From: Emmonsiellopsis sp. PD_33
Taxonomy: Eukaryota > Ascomycota > Eurotiomycetes > Onygenales > Ajellomycetaceae
Assembly: GCA_032988165.1 (NCBI GenBank)
Contig: JANTQF010000057.1
Span: 1 to 64,000 of the forward strand
Length of the DNA stretch: 64,000 nt
Reading direction: 5' to 3'
Shown one piece after another: positions 13,163 to 23,929 of the stretch (within the stretch, counting starts at the first letter, position 1; every line of letters begins with the position of its first letter). The notes below the pieces were generated by a model that saw only the letters and a list, made by a program, of their open reading frames with translations, was not told the DNA's origin and searched no databases. A program made the translations under genes and the position numbers.

Positions 13163-13243
13163 GAAATAGATTTTTAGTAAGTATATTATTATCTGTAGAT
13201 AACTAGGTCAGTAGTCAGCCAAATATTATTCAAGAACAATAAA
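13163..13243. repeat. Copy 1 of a direct repeat flanking the actin relics
   Basis: This segment shares with 14,863-14,944 the blocks GATTTTT, AAGTA, a TTATC/TTGTC-type palindrome and TTATTCAAGAACAATAAA in the same order and orientation. It lies just past the actin stop codon on the minus strand. The two copies bracket all the actin-derived sequence, which suggests a duplicated unit. Most differences are transitions; the middle is hard to align. Confidence 0.5.
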
Positions 13244-13245
13244 TA

Positions 13246-14497
13246 TTATGATAAGTACTTATAGTGGATAATGGAAAGTCCCAACTCATTATATTTCTAT
13301 CTGGAGATTTATATCTACTGAAAGATTAAGAGGGAGGTCAAAATGAAACCATCAATCCATATGAAGTATTTATATTCAGAGGGAGTAATGATTTTAATCT
13401 TCATCAATGAGGAAGTAAGGGTAGTGATCTCCTTCTACATATAATTGAAAATACTAGAGTATATAGTAGTATCATCAGACTAGTAGTTGTTAGCAACATC
13501 TTAACATAAAGAAAAGAAAAATACACATTATAATAATATTACTATAAAGATCCTTTTGAACATTAATATTACACTTCATGATAGTATTATAGGTGGTAGC
13601 ATGGATATCACCACTGTCAAGACTTAGTACACTAGACTAGAAGAGAGCCTCAGGGGTGCAGAACCACTTATTGCCAATAGTGATGACCTGGTTATTAAGA
13701 AGCTTATAGAATTTCTTCAAGCTGAAGCTCTAGAAAGCAGTCTAGATTTTCTACTAGAAGTTAAGAGTAACATCTATAGCTTCTTTTTGATGTTACAAAT
13801 AATTTCACACTCAGCAATGGTAGAGAAGCTGTAATCATGCTTGGCAAGGATCTTTATAAGGTAATTTGTCAGCTCATGATTAGTCATATTGATATGAGAG
13901 ATAGTATGAGGAAGGGTGAAACTCTCATAGATGAGCACAACATGAGTGACATCATCATTAGAGTCAAGCATAATACTAGTAGTGCAGCTGGAAGCATACA
14001 GAGAGAGCACAGTTAAAATGGAGATGTAGAAGGTAGAGGCATTAAAGATTTTAAAGATAATTTGAATTATCTTCTTATAATTGGACTTAAGGTTGATAGG
14101 AGCCTCAGTTAATAGAATAGCATACTCCTTTGGCATGACATAGAGTTCATTGTAAAAAGTGTAATGCTAGATTTTCTTCATATTATCCTAGTTTGTGATG
14201 ACACCATACTCAATAAGATAAGTTATCTCAGAGTAAGAATATCACACTTTAACTGTGCCTCATCACTAATATAGGAGTCTTTCTGGCCCATACTAATTAT
14301 AATACTAGATGCTGTCAGTCATGAATCTAACCTTAGCATACACAGAAGAATATTTACCCATGATGGTGAGGATGACTGATAATCAAAGCTGATGGAGGTT
14401 AGTAGCAGGAAATAGATATAGAAATATTAGAAGACTTGTAGAAAATAGCTTAGAGAGCATCATCACCAGCAAAACTAGCCTTACACATATCAGATCT
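13246..14497 (-). pseudogene. Actin pseudogene with introns, RIP-like decay
   Basis: Actin can be followed on the minus strand from MCKASFAGDDA (family: MCKAGFAGDDA) near 14,488, through HPHHHG and MGQKDSYISDEAQ, YAILLTEAPINLKSNYKK, FSTIAECEI, NNQVITIGNKWF, TTYNTIMKC and KEITTLTSSLMKIKIITP to a stop at 13,246-13,248. At least three gaps match GT-AG introns: one after GDDA, one after HPHHHG and one near 13,490-13,530. It is therefore a genomic DNA copy and not a retrocopy. Nearly all changes are Gly to Ser/Asp, Arg to Cys/His, Glu to Lys or Gln to stop, as expected from C-to-T on both strands. The first few codons are missing. It cannot encode a working actin. Confidence 0.9.
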
Positions 14498-14800
14498 ATA
14501 GATAGGCACAATGTGAGTAATACTACTATCAGAATGATATAGATATTACTGGTCTCTAAACCTAGTATAATTAGCTGAAAGAGGGCCTTAAGGTTGTAGA
14601 ATTACTCATTGTCAATCTCATTAGAAATTCTTTTAGACATTAAAGTAGCATTTCATGATAGAGTTATAAGTAGTGAAGTAGATATCACCACTCTTGAGAC
14701 TGAGCATACAAGGCTGGAACCCAGGATAGAGCCTGAGGATTATGAAATCACTTATTACCATTAGTGATGAAGTGCCTACCACACTGGCCATGTGGGTTTT
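14498..14800 (-). pseudogene. Scrambled actin fragments upstream of the actin pseudogene
   Basis: Reading 5'-3' on the minus strand, three internal actin pieces precede the main copy out of natural order. The first is a GNERF...IMKC segment containing SLKSGDIYFTTYNSIMKC (about 14,640-14,790, with a small insertion that shifts frame). The second is a copy of NERF...LGLESG (about 14,545-14,635; ALFQLIILGLETSNIY). The third is a short THVVPIY piece (THIVPIY at about 14,500-14,535), fused directly to the GSGMCK start of the main copy. This shows repeated duplication and deletion of the locus before or during decay. Confidence 0.7.
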
Positions 14801-14862
14801 AGTTGTAGAAATAGTATTGATTATTAGGTCATCATAAAAGTAATTAATAAGTCTTGAAGGAA

Positions 14863-14944
14863 CAGGATTTTTGGCAAGTACATTGTTGTTGTCTGTGGAT
14901 AAGATTGATACTAACTCAACTAATTTCTTTATTCAAGAACAATA
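14863..14944. repeat. Copy 2 of the direct repeat flanking the actin relics
   Basis: This is the partner of 13,163-13,243, ending in the same TTATTCAAGAACAATAAA block. No actin C-terminus adjoins it on its high-coordinate side, so it is not simply the tail of another complete actin copy. Confidence 0.5.
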
Positions 14945-15274
14945 AAGATGTATAGTAATAATATTGATAAAATCCAGATTTTCAACAAAAAGATAATGGC
15001 TGGAGTCACACTTGGGCAAATAGAGTAAGAAAATTAGTGTTAAATGTGCTCACTAGATCATTTCAGAATCTCCAGTAAAGATATTATCTAAGTTATAGCT
15101 ATATATTTATTTTTATTAGAGCCTACAGACAGATTGAGAACATTAGGACTGATGAAGATAATAAAAAAGATGATTAAAATAACAATTCATCTCATAACTA
15201 GTAATTCTAGGTAAGACTGACTAGATGGCTTTATTGTTTATGAATAAATATAAATCACACTATTCTAAATGCAG

Positions 15275-15673
15275 GTAAGACTATAATTAAAAAAAAAAGT
15301 CCCTACTAAATTTAAACCCTAGAGTTTATTCCCTGGAACTTCATAAAGAGAGTCATCAAGTTCCAAGAGAAAAAACCACTAGATCACTAAACTCAGAGAA
15401 GAACTGTAATAATATCAATAAAATCATACTTAGTAGACAGCTAATAAGAACTAAAAACCATATAACTGTCACATACAGTAAGACTACAACTAAAGAAAAA
15501 AAAAAGTCCCTGCTGAATTTAAACCCTAGAGTTTGTTCCATAGAATTCCACAAAGGGAATTATGGAATACTAAGGAAGAAACTACTAGACTACTGAACTT
15601 AGAGAAGAACTACAGTAATATTAACAAAATCATACTTAGTAGATAGCTAATAAGAACTAAAAACCATATAACT
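15275..15673. repeat. Two tandem copies of a ~200-bp unit
   Basis: Copy 1 starts at 15,275 and copy 2 at 15,478, a period of 203 bp. Each begins GTAAGACTA, has a poly-A run then AGTCCCT, contains AAACCCTAGAGTTT, and ends CTAATAAGAACTAAAAACC. Most differences are transitions. The spacing excludes an LTR pair. A diverged relative of the unit start (TATTCTAAATGCAG) recurs near 16,270, so the unit belongs to a wider local repeat. Confidence 0.8.
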
Positions 15674-17022
15674 ACTGATGACTATCTCAGAACACCCTGA
15701 TAAGATAAGTCATGAGAGTATAATTAGCAGAGGATAATAGCTCTTTAAAATAATATTATAGATATAGCATGAGGTTTTGCTCTATTATGATAGAGTAAAA
15801 GCTTTATTCTCTTAGTTGCTGGTATAGGGTGAGTTGGGCATGTTAGCCTGGGTATAGATATATATATATATTTTTTATATTTTACTCTATATATATATGT
15901 TTTCTTCATCATGATCACTATAAACATCAATTTACTAATAATGAAAATAATAACACTTGCATTAGAAAGCTCTACATTCAGGCTATAAATTGATACCACT
16001 CTTATCTTCATTAAATGATGGACTATTATGTTAATATACTAGATAAAGTATAGAGTATCTCCTCAACTAGCAGTGAGGATATTTTAGTGTCTCTCTTTTA
16101 CCATCTAGGTTTGACCAACTAGTGATCTCATGTGGAAATATTTAAGGCTTTTTATTAGTGGCAGAAAAAAAATGCTAAAATATACTCATCATCAGTTGAG
16201 GAGATAAGTACTAAAAGTAGCATAAGGCTGACAGAGCAACTTTATTATCCTTAGATAAAAATAAACTAGATTATTCTAAATGCAGTAAGGATGCAACTAG
16301 ATCTTAGGAGCTTATTATCTCCACATGAGGAACATAAAGCTTCTTAGTAAATTAACCCTATTAGGCCTAGCTATATTCCTTATTCATATTATTATACTAG
16401 ATTGAGTTAGACTGAGTCTTGAGAGTTAAAGATCTCTCTCTTCCTCTTCTTACTCTTATATTTTATAATATTCTCACTGTTAAGTTTTCAACATCTATAT
16501 ACTCATCTCTAACAGATAAATCTTTATATTTATACTAGTTAATATGTTATTCCCTTTTTAATAGCTCTATTACATTTAATACCCTCCCTTGCTTTACTGC
16601 TAGGGAACTAAGCTAGTTATAATATGACTTGGCAAAACAAGCTTTATATGAGCTAGTTTTAGCTGTATGACAAACTCACTTCATCATGCCTATTAGCTAT
16701 AAACAGTGGATTCTATGAGATTACATGAGTAAAGAGAGTAAGTAGCCTTCTCTAATCCCTCAGTTTCTCATGTATTTTAACTGGTAAATAAAGTTACTAA
16801 TGAAACTATCTATCTAGTGTCTTCTACTACATCCTTAAATCTTCTATAACACTCTTCACTCTACTCTTTGGGTAAGCACTTAACTCTGAACTAATAGCAA
16901 ATTTTTGTTGAATGCAGATAATAACTTCAATCCCAGAACCCTTTACAATCTTAATAAACTACAAGAATCAGATATATAGAGACACTAATATTACTATTAG
17001 AGTAGTATTTTTACTGCATCTA
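15674..17022. other. AT-rich stretch without recognisable gene
   Basis: I see no coding relic here. A TATATATATA-rich patch at about 15,857-15,900 and one diverged copy of the 15,275 repeat start are the only structures noted. Confidence 0.5.
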
Positions 17023-17111
17023 TTATCTACAGACAACATTTTATACTGAATATCTCTATATTATTATTTATAGATAACTACATTTTTAATGCAGTTATTA
17101 TCCACAGATAA
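17023..17111. repeat. Cluster of three 14-bp palindromes
   Basis: Palindromes of the form TT(A/G)T(C/T)-NNNN-GA(T/C)AA sit at 17,023-17,036, 17,064-17,077 and 17,098-17,111, spaced 41 and 34 bp apart. Their four-base centres are TACA, TATA and CACA, all derivable from CGCG by C-to-T and G-to-A changes. Related copies lie at 10,386, 10,423, 13,189, 14,889, 19,161 and 20,809. The cluster ends 70 bp before the SNF2-like start codon. Confidence 0.6.
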
Positions 17112-17180
17112 TAACCTCTTTTAATAAACTACCTCTTAAAATGAACATCAACTAACTGTTTTAAATACCAGTTTTAAATA

Positions 17181-20100
17181 ATGGACCCTCTAAAGCCTCT
17201 CAACACAGGTTTGAAGTCTCTTAATATAGGTTAGTCATTTCCATCTCTTGAAGAAATCAACATCTAATAAGCCTCTATTTCAGCACCTAAAATAATAACA
17301 ACTCAGAAGGCATCCACTACACAGCTCAGCAGAAATACAGGCAAAAGAGCACTAAGAAAGAAGAAAGTTAAGATAATAATTACTACTAAAAATATTAAGT
17401 AAGCCTGTGATTTCCTTCTAAAAGGGATTTACTACTTCAAGTTTGAACTTAAACACATTGAATTTTACAGGGATTAAGGACTTATAGCTGATTACTTGAA
17501 GAACTGTTCTAACATGAATACCCTTTATTCACTCTTCATAAAAAATTAATTATTATTTGAGGAGTATGTTACACTGTGTGGGAACAGCTGAACAACCCTA
17601 TCAGAGTTAATAAAATAGAGGGTAAAAGACCCTATAATGTCATCTCTACTAAAGTTTTTCAAGTTAGTTTACATGACACTAGATGTTGTATAGATCTTAG
17701 TCTCCTTAACAATAAAAATTAACTAGTAGGTAGTTCAGAATTTATTCAATATCACTGAAATAAACATTATAAAATACTATGCATTTCTGATAATTATTAA
17801 TGTCTGTCTTTATGTGTTCAACTAGAATAAAGATCAGTTCTTCCATTGCTATATGCTAGATATTGAAGCTGGGGCTATATTACTAAACTTAAAGGATTTT
17901 CATAGAGTCTATATATTTTTATGTTATTAGATTCATATTCATGTAGAATAAAAGCAAAACAAGTGACCAGTAACATTAAATAAAACATGAGTTCAAAATA
18001 ATATAGCTAAGCTAGTGATATATGTTAATGAGTTCCTCCTCAAGGAATAGGACAACTCCATGTAAAGACCCATTAAGACTCTAAATAATGCAGATAATCT
18101 CAGTTTTGACTGGGATTTATCCTCTAATAATGAAGAGAGGATTGATGATGCAACTAACTCTCTTAAGGTAGTTAACTTGTTATTCAAAAACAACAAGTCT
18201 GAGGAGAATATGCTCAAGATGAACCCACAAGTGAAACTTGCACTGATGACACACTACTAAAAGTGCAAGCTGTATATGTATGTAATCAAGCACATAATAA
18301 CTGAGGAGAACTATTGAATGAAAGGTCTATCACCTCTATAAAATTTAGATTAGGAAGTGTTAAATATCATTAAGACTATAATGAATAATATAATAAATAA
18401 GGAGGCAGTCAAGGCACTATATGCACATGATGAAGTTAATCATACAACAATAAGAGAACTATCTCATATCAGTTATAATACACCTATAGTTATCAATGCA
18501 TTAATAATGTTAAGCATGAAGGAAGATCAAGTATTAACTTTAAATATACTATAGTTCATAAAGCTGCATTCTCATCAGGTTAATAGTATGACAGCAATGT
18601 TTGAGATGGAAAGTAAAAGTTTTCAAAAGGTTCAAAATGATAAGCCAGCCCTGTACACTGAGATCCTAGTAGACACTATAAGTCTTAGAAAGACATTAAC
18701 TACATTATCTTTCATTTTGAAGGTATAGGATGTTAGTGTTCTGAATGGCAAAGAGCTAGTCAGGCTAATTATTATAATAATTCCATTAATTATTACTTAA
18801 TCATGGTAGAGTGATTATAGCAGATTTTTTCTGCATTCATTATCTTTATGATTTGTGGGATCATTTTGCTATAGAAACAATCCAGTGTTCTTTTCACATT
18901 ATATCTTAGAGATAATAATGATAGAGGTACTAATACATTCAGAGAAGTCTCAGCTCTACAAGCACAAGACTATTAATTCTGGTTAGACAGTGTTTATTAT
19001 ATCACATTTTACATTTCAGAAGTATTTCATTGAGGTCAAGACAATAAAGGAATGAGATATTACAATGGATGATGATGAATTGAACACCCTTCCTATGAAT
19101 TTACATTCAAAATGAAAGGAAATATGCAAGAAATGAAAGATTATCAATAATAAGTTCTTATTATTTATAGATAATAAGTTGTTAATATCTAACTCTTTAT
19201 CTATGAATAATAAGAACTCTCATCCTGTCACCCCTAAAACTGAAGATCTACTACTAATTGAAGAGATAACTGTATATAATAAGTATATCATCACATATCA
19301 TTCAAAATTCCCAGATTGCATGTATAGAATAATTATTAATAAGGGACATTATCTCCATCATCCATCCTCCAGGATTTCACACACAGTGAAGTTACTCAAG
19401 CTGAACTTTCTCTAGATGATATCAGCTACCTCACTATTAAATAAAACTTGTGATTTCTATAGCTATACACATTTATTTTATCCAACTGACCTCTAGATGC
19501 ATTATTTAGATCTCAAGAAGTTCCTTAAGTATTCAACTATCAATAAGTTCTAATCAGCATCATCAGAGAAAGAGAAATTGGAACTATTTAATTCACTTTA
19601 CATATAGTAACTTTCAACTAACAGACACATAGAACCCAACACTATAGCTGTTGTTATTTCAAAGCTTTTAAAAATAATACTAATTTAAAGATTATAACAG
19701 ACTATGATTGATGGTCAGCAGATTGGAGAGATCATTCTCCTAAAACACATTAATGCTGTGACACTCCAAATGAGCTCATAGAAGCAACTTAAGTATTATA
19801 TATTTCACCTCAAACATACAAAATAATCATTAACACTAAGTACACTTAATAATGGTACCAACATCTCCATATAGGACAACACAAGAGTACATACTTTACA
19901 GGTTATATTATTATTTCCAAAAATCTCAGAGTTTCACAAACATGTGGGATTAAAGAAGACAAGAGTAATTACTCTCAAAAACTTGACTTTCCAGCTAGAT
20001 TTTAGGCTGTTATTCTTTTTATATTATTATTATCTAGCTGACACCTACCATCATGTTGTTCCATCAACTCATTTTAATAGATATATTAAGTTGATGCATA

Positions 20101-21413
20101 TGTCTTCTATTACTCATTATTTGATAAAAGTATTGTATGAAATGTGTGAGATTGGTAAGAAAAAGATGGTAGTATTCACTTACAGACTGAATGCTATGTA
20201 GCTAGCATTCATGGTGTGCTTCAATTTTAGCATGAAGATGATATGGTTGAGGAGGAGTATAATGCAGAAGAAATAGAATATAATCATTAATAACTTTAAT
20301 AATGAGAAGTTAGGAAGAATTAAAGTTCTAATCACAACTAATCATATGAAGGGATTTAGTGCTAACCTGCAGCTGAGTAGGTATCAGGCAATGATTTTAA
20401 TCAAGTTACTATATAATTTGAACACAATGTTTCAGACTATAGCACAGACACATTACCTAAGTCAGAAAAGAGATGTTTATATATAAGTACTAATCATTAA
20501 TCATACATTTTAATAGTACTAATGTGTGAATTTTGCAAGGAAAGCAATCTCTGACATCTCTACACAGTTAGATGGCTAGGTAGGCCAGGTAGATAGATTG
20601 ACAGAGAGAGCTATCAATTATTTGAATATCCTAATGAGGTGAGAGGAAGACTAGTCAGGATGAGGAGATTTAGCTACTTTAAATTTTAAGATATCTAATT
20701 TATTAATGCAGAGGAAAGAGCTCTATAAGAAAATTAGTAGGATATCAGTGCTACTTACACTGGAAGATACCTCCAAGAAGACTCAGAAATTACAGTACAG
20801 GCAAAATGTTGTCTACAGACAATAATCTTGTGAGCCTGCAAGTGCTGTGACAGCAACAGTTGTCCAGAAAGAACCTTCTAATGAGAATATAGAGGATGTT
20901 GTGGAGAATGAGATGGAGACTGTAAAGCACAGAGAGAAACTGAAAGATGAGATAGAGGACACTACACAACTTGCACATAGTGAGGCTGTAATCTATAAAT
21001 AACAATGTAATGATAAGATAGAGGACATTGCAAATAATAATATGTAGGATGTGATGTGTGAATAATAACTTGCATTTGAGATAGAGCATGTTATAAATAG
21101 TGTGATGGGTAGTATGATTAGTAAAGAAGATTTAGATGCTGAAATCAATAAGAGTATGGAGGATAATAAAGTGAGTTTAAATTTAGTGATTAATGAAATG
21201 ATTGGTATCTTACACAATAATGCTGAGATCTTTCCAGTAGTTAGAGAGTAAAGAGATGATGAGGATGAAGTAACTGATGAGAAGCATATAAGAGAGGAGG
21301 ATAATAATGAGAATAAGAGGCTATCTACAAAAAAAGGGAGGAAGAGAAGGGGTAGGAAGTCTAAGACACAACAGAGCATAAAAGGGCATTTTGAGAAGAA
21401 AAAGGAAGATTGA
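17181..21413 (+). pseudogene. SNF2-family helicase-like protein relic
   Basis: An ATG at 17,181 opens a frame read with many stops for about 1,400 codons to TGA 21,411-21,413. The ATP-binding part shows ILVDTISLRKTLTTLSFIL near 18,670 (family: ILADxMGLGKTLTALSxIL), so the Walker lysine is kept and the glycines are lost. The C-terminal helicase lobe at about 20,090-20,560 has MVVFTYRLNAM (compare VLVFTDWxxT), LITTNHMKGFSANLQ, and LNTMFQTIAQTHYLSQKRDV, matching the SNF2 motifs V and VI (Q-x-x-GRxHRxGQ). The tail is Glu/Lys-rich and basic at its end (GRKRRGRKSK). It may be a duplicated host gene or transposon cargo. It is certainly non-functional. Confidence 0.75.
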
Positions 21414-21859
21414 TCATTAGTATTGGGATTTTTAAATTTTAATATGAATATTTGATAGGATGATTGCTAGTTAGGACATAATAAAAATAATCCCCATATA
21501 CTAACTCAAGTTAACTCAGAATTATTCAGATTGATTCTGGATGTTATTTAATAAATATTCAGCTTAAGAGTTCTCATTAATGACTCAGATTGAGTTGAGT
21601 TCAATATATATTTAGCTCAGACTCAGCTCAAAAGGTTATAGATTTGCAAGTAACTCAACTCAAAAGTACATATAATCAACTCAACTCAGACTTGTCTGCA
21701 CTCTAATCTCTACAGCAATTCTACAGGTATCATATATTTATATTTATATATTTTAGTTCATTACTATCAATCTTCTGCTGCACAAAATACCTAAATATAA
21801 GTATATAGAGCTTCAGAAATGAATGAAAATAGCTTAAAATTAAAAAATTATAGTTGATA
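21414..21859. other. AT-rich stretch without recognisable gene
   Basis: Nothing is recognised. It contains several TTCAGA(T/C)TGA and CAACTCA-type repeated words near 21,500-21,690. Confidence 0.45.
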
Positions 21860-22560
21860 ATAGATAGAAGTCTTTCTCTTCCCCACTGATGATAATAAAC
21901 TAACTATAACTAAAAAAGTAGAGGTGTGAGCTATTTAGAATAATAAGACTATAAAGGAACTGTGTGAGCTGCCAGAAACAGGGCTAATTTACCTGCATGA
22001 TAAAGTAGATTTAAATTGAAACTAGTCAATTAATCTTACTGTAATTCTGGGGTAATTATAGGAGACATCTAATAAACTGTTATGTAGTAGCTGTGAGAGG
22101 GAGTTCAGGCTGTTCATTAATTATATATTTATATAAAAATACTTCAAGAAAGTATGTAGTAATTACTACTATAATTCATTAAGAAAGTGCTGTAGTCTAC
22201 AGCCAGATAAGTAATGAAAATCCTTTATGAGTAAATATTAGTATCATTCTGATACATATAAATTATAATAGATTATGTTTCTAATGGGTCTGTACATATA
22301 GTCAGCTCTACCTCTCCTCTCTAATTACTAAAGACTGAGCTGCCTGCAAAAGGCAGTAAAACAACAGGTAGTAAATAAGCTATAAGTAATGAGCTAAGTA
22401 GTATGAATAATGAATTACTCAAGTAGATCAGATTTATAGAAGAGTTAGGTGTAGATAATAATAATAATATGATAGAGCTATAGGTAGAGCTAAAGTTGAA
22501 GATAATATACTTATAAGTAGAGATATTTAAGTTGCAGTAGGAGTAAGATAAGGCAGTATA
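21860..22560 (+). pseudogene. Second DUF3716-like cysteine-cluster relic with coiled-coil tail
   Basis: The plus strand reads LCSSCEREFRLF, then YFKKVCSNYYYNSLRKCCSL (about 22,080-22,200), matching the C-x2-C and C-x2-C/(Y)-YNS-x-x-(K/R)CS(L/F) pattern recalled for DUF3716. It is followed by a helical stretch (MNNELLK, IRFIEELGVDNNNNMIEL, VELKLKIIYL) near 22,400-22,540 that resembles a coiled coil. Stops interrupt the frame. The function is unknown. It lies between the SNF2 relic and the C-terminal end of Helitron 1, which is on the opposite strand. Confidence 0.5.
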
Positions 22561-22866
22561 ACTATTATAAATAATAAATTTCAGTTAGTAGTTTATCAGC
22601 CAGGTCATTATAACCCTCATAAATAAAATGAATAATAAATAGGGAGTAATGCAGCTAATCTAGATAGATAGATGAATAGGTTAGTAGGTTATTTTTTTTC
22701 CTTTTCTCCTCTTAAAATTTAATAGTTAGTAGTTAGTGTAAATGCTCAGTTCTTTACATGTCTAAAATAATCCAATTAAATACTCAAAAACAGCTCAAGT
22801 GAGACAGCTAATGAAGGATTTAAACACTAATAAAAGTAAAAAATGAAAAGATAAAAATAAATAAAG
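22561..22866. other. AT-rich stretch past the Helitron 1 stop codon
   Basis: This 3' flank of Helitron 1 (minus strand) should contain its hairpin and CTRR-type end. I could not find a convincing one, probably because of decay. Confidence 0.4.
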
Positions 22867-23549
22867 TTAGTTAAAAAAATGTAAGACTTTCAGATACATC
22901 TTATTTATCATCTTATCATTTCTATTCTCATTAAGTAGAATGATGAGCCTGCTAATATCTATAGTATAAGAAAGTATAATATATAATTAGCTATGTGAGA
23001 AAATAGAATTTATAAGATCTATATCAACAGTTAAAAGAGACTACCTCTGAGACTTATTAACTGTCATAATAAAATATAGATGAACTGAAAACTAATAGTA
23101 GGTCATATCAAGTAGATATTTAAAGAGGTTAGCATATAGATCAATTCACAGTAGAATATGAATAGAACTCTTATATATATCAGCTATAATTCTGACCTCT
23201 AGTAGGCAAGATGTCATTCATTTAACAATTATGTATATATTATTATAGAGGCTCTCTGATGGCTGAAGATTATATAGTAGTATGATAGATATATTGATCT
23301 TCAACTATAATATAAATAGTAGTAGGCTAGAGTACTGAATTATAATTAAATACTTATAGGTATATTTCTTCCTGCTGTTAGTAATATCATCTATATGTAT
23401 AAAATTCATTGCATAGAATATCTAAGCATCTTCTAGTATCATATTTATAACCTTTTGATTTATTTTGAGTATGTCACTGTTATGTATGATTAGTATGACA
23501 TGGCTCTCAAAATAATCAGGGTGGAATGTAGCTATAGAGAGTTTGACAG
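22867..23549 (-). pseudogene. Helitron 1 helicase, C-terminal block
   Basis: Readable Pif1-like features are NLQPSESLYNN (family: NL...GLCNGTR), TVNKSQR at about 22,990-23,060 (family: TINKSQGQ), SIFSHS, LYIILSYT (family: VFSHGQLYVALSR) and the end VLHFFN before the stop at 22,867-22,869. The block starts at the GACAG copy of the gypsy A target-site duplication. Stops are frequent. Confidence 0.8.
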
Positions 23550-23802
23550 TGTGAAGGGCTACACCCTTATACCCTATATTCATAGCTTGCTCAAACTTCA
23601 CCCAATTTCCAACCACCTGATTGGACACCTCTAACCAGGTCTTCACATGAATGTTTATCTGCTCTGACCTCATATAAATCTCTTCTCTTATATCACATGA
23701 TCTTATGATTTCTTTTCCTTTTTCCTTTTTTTCTCTAGTAATTACAATTTTGATTCTAGTATATAGCTTGCATGATCTACTTATCAGAGCACACCCATTA
23801 CA
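23550..23802 (+). repeat. 5' LTR of gypsy A
   Basis: It runs TGTGAAGGGC...CCCATTACA, 253 bp. Differences from its 3' partner are overwhelmingly transitions. A pyrimidine-rich segment (CTTTTCCTTTTTCC) lies in its second half. Confidence 0.92.
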
Positions 23803-23929
23803 TTTTATAATTACTCACTTGATCTCTTCTTAGAGATCCTCATTATATTTACCCTCTAAATGTGATTTACATGTATAGTAGATTCTTCCAAATATAACCC
23901 ACACATATAGTAAACTCTTTCAAAATCTA

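Noticed and set aside
17023..17111. CRISPR-like array (regularly spaced palindromes)
   Set aside because: There are only three copies, the repeats are 14 bp, the spacing is unequal and the setting is a eukaryotic genome.
23422..23673. 83-codon minus-strand ORF overlapping the gypsy A 5' LTR
   Set aside because: Its first half is antisense LTR. Only the part below 23,550 is real coding sequence, and it belongs to the Helitron 1 helicase.
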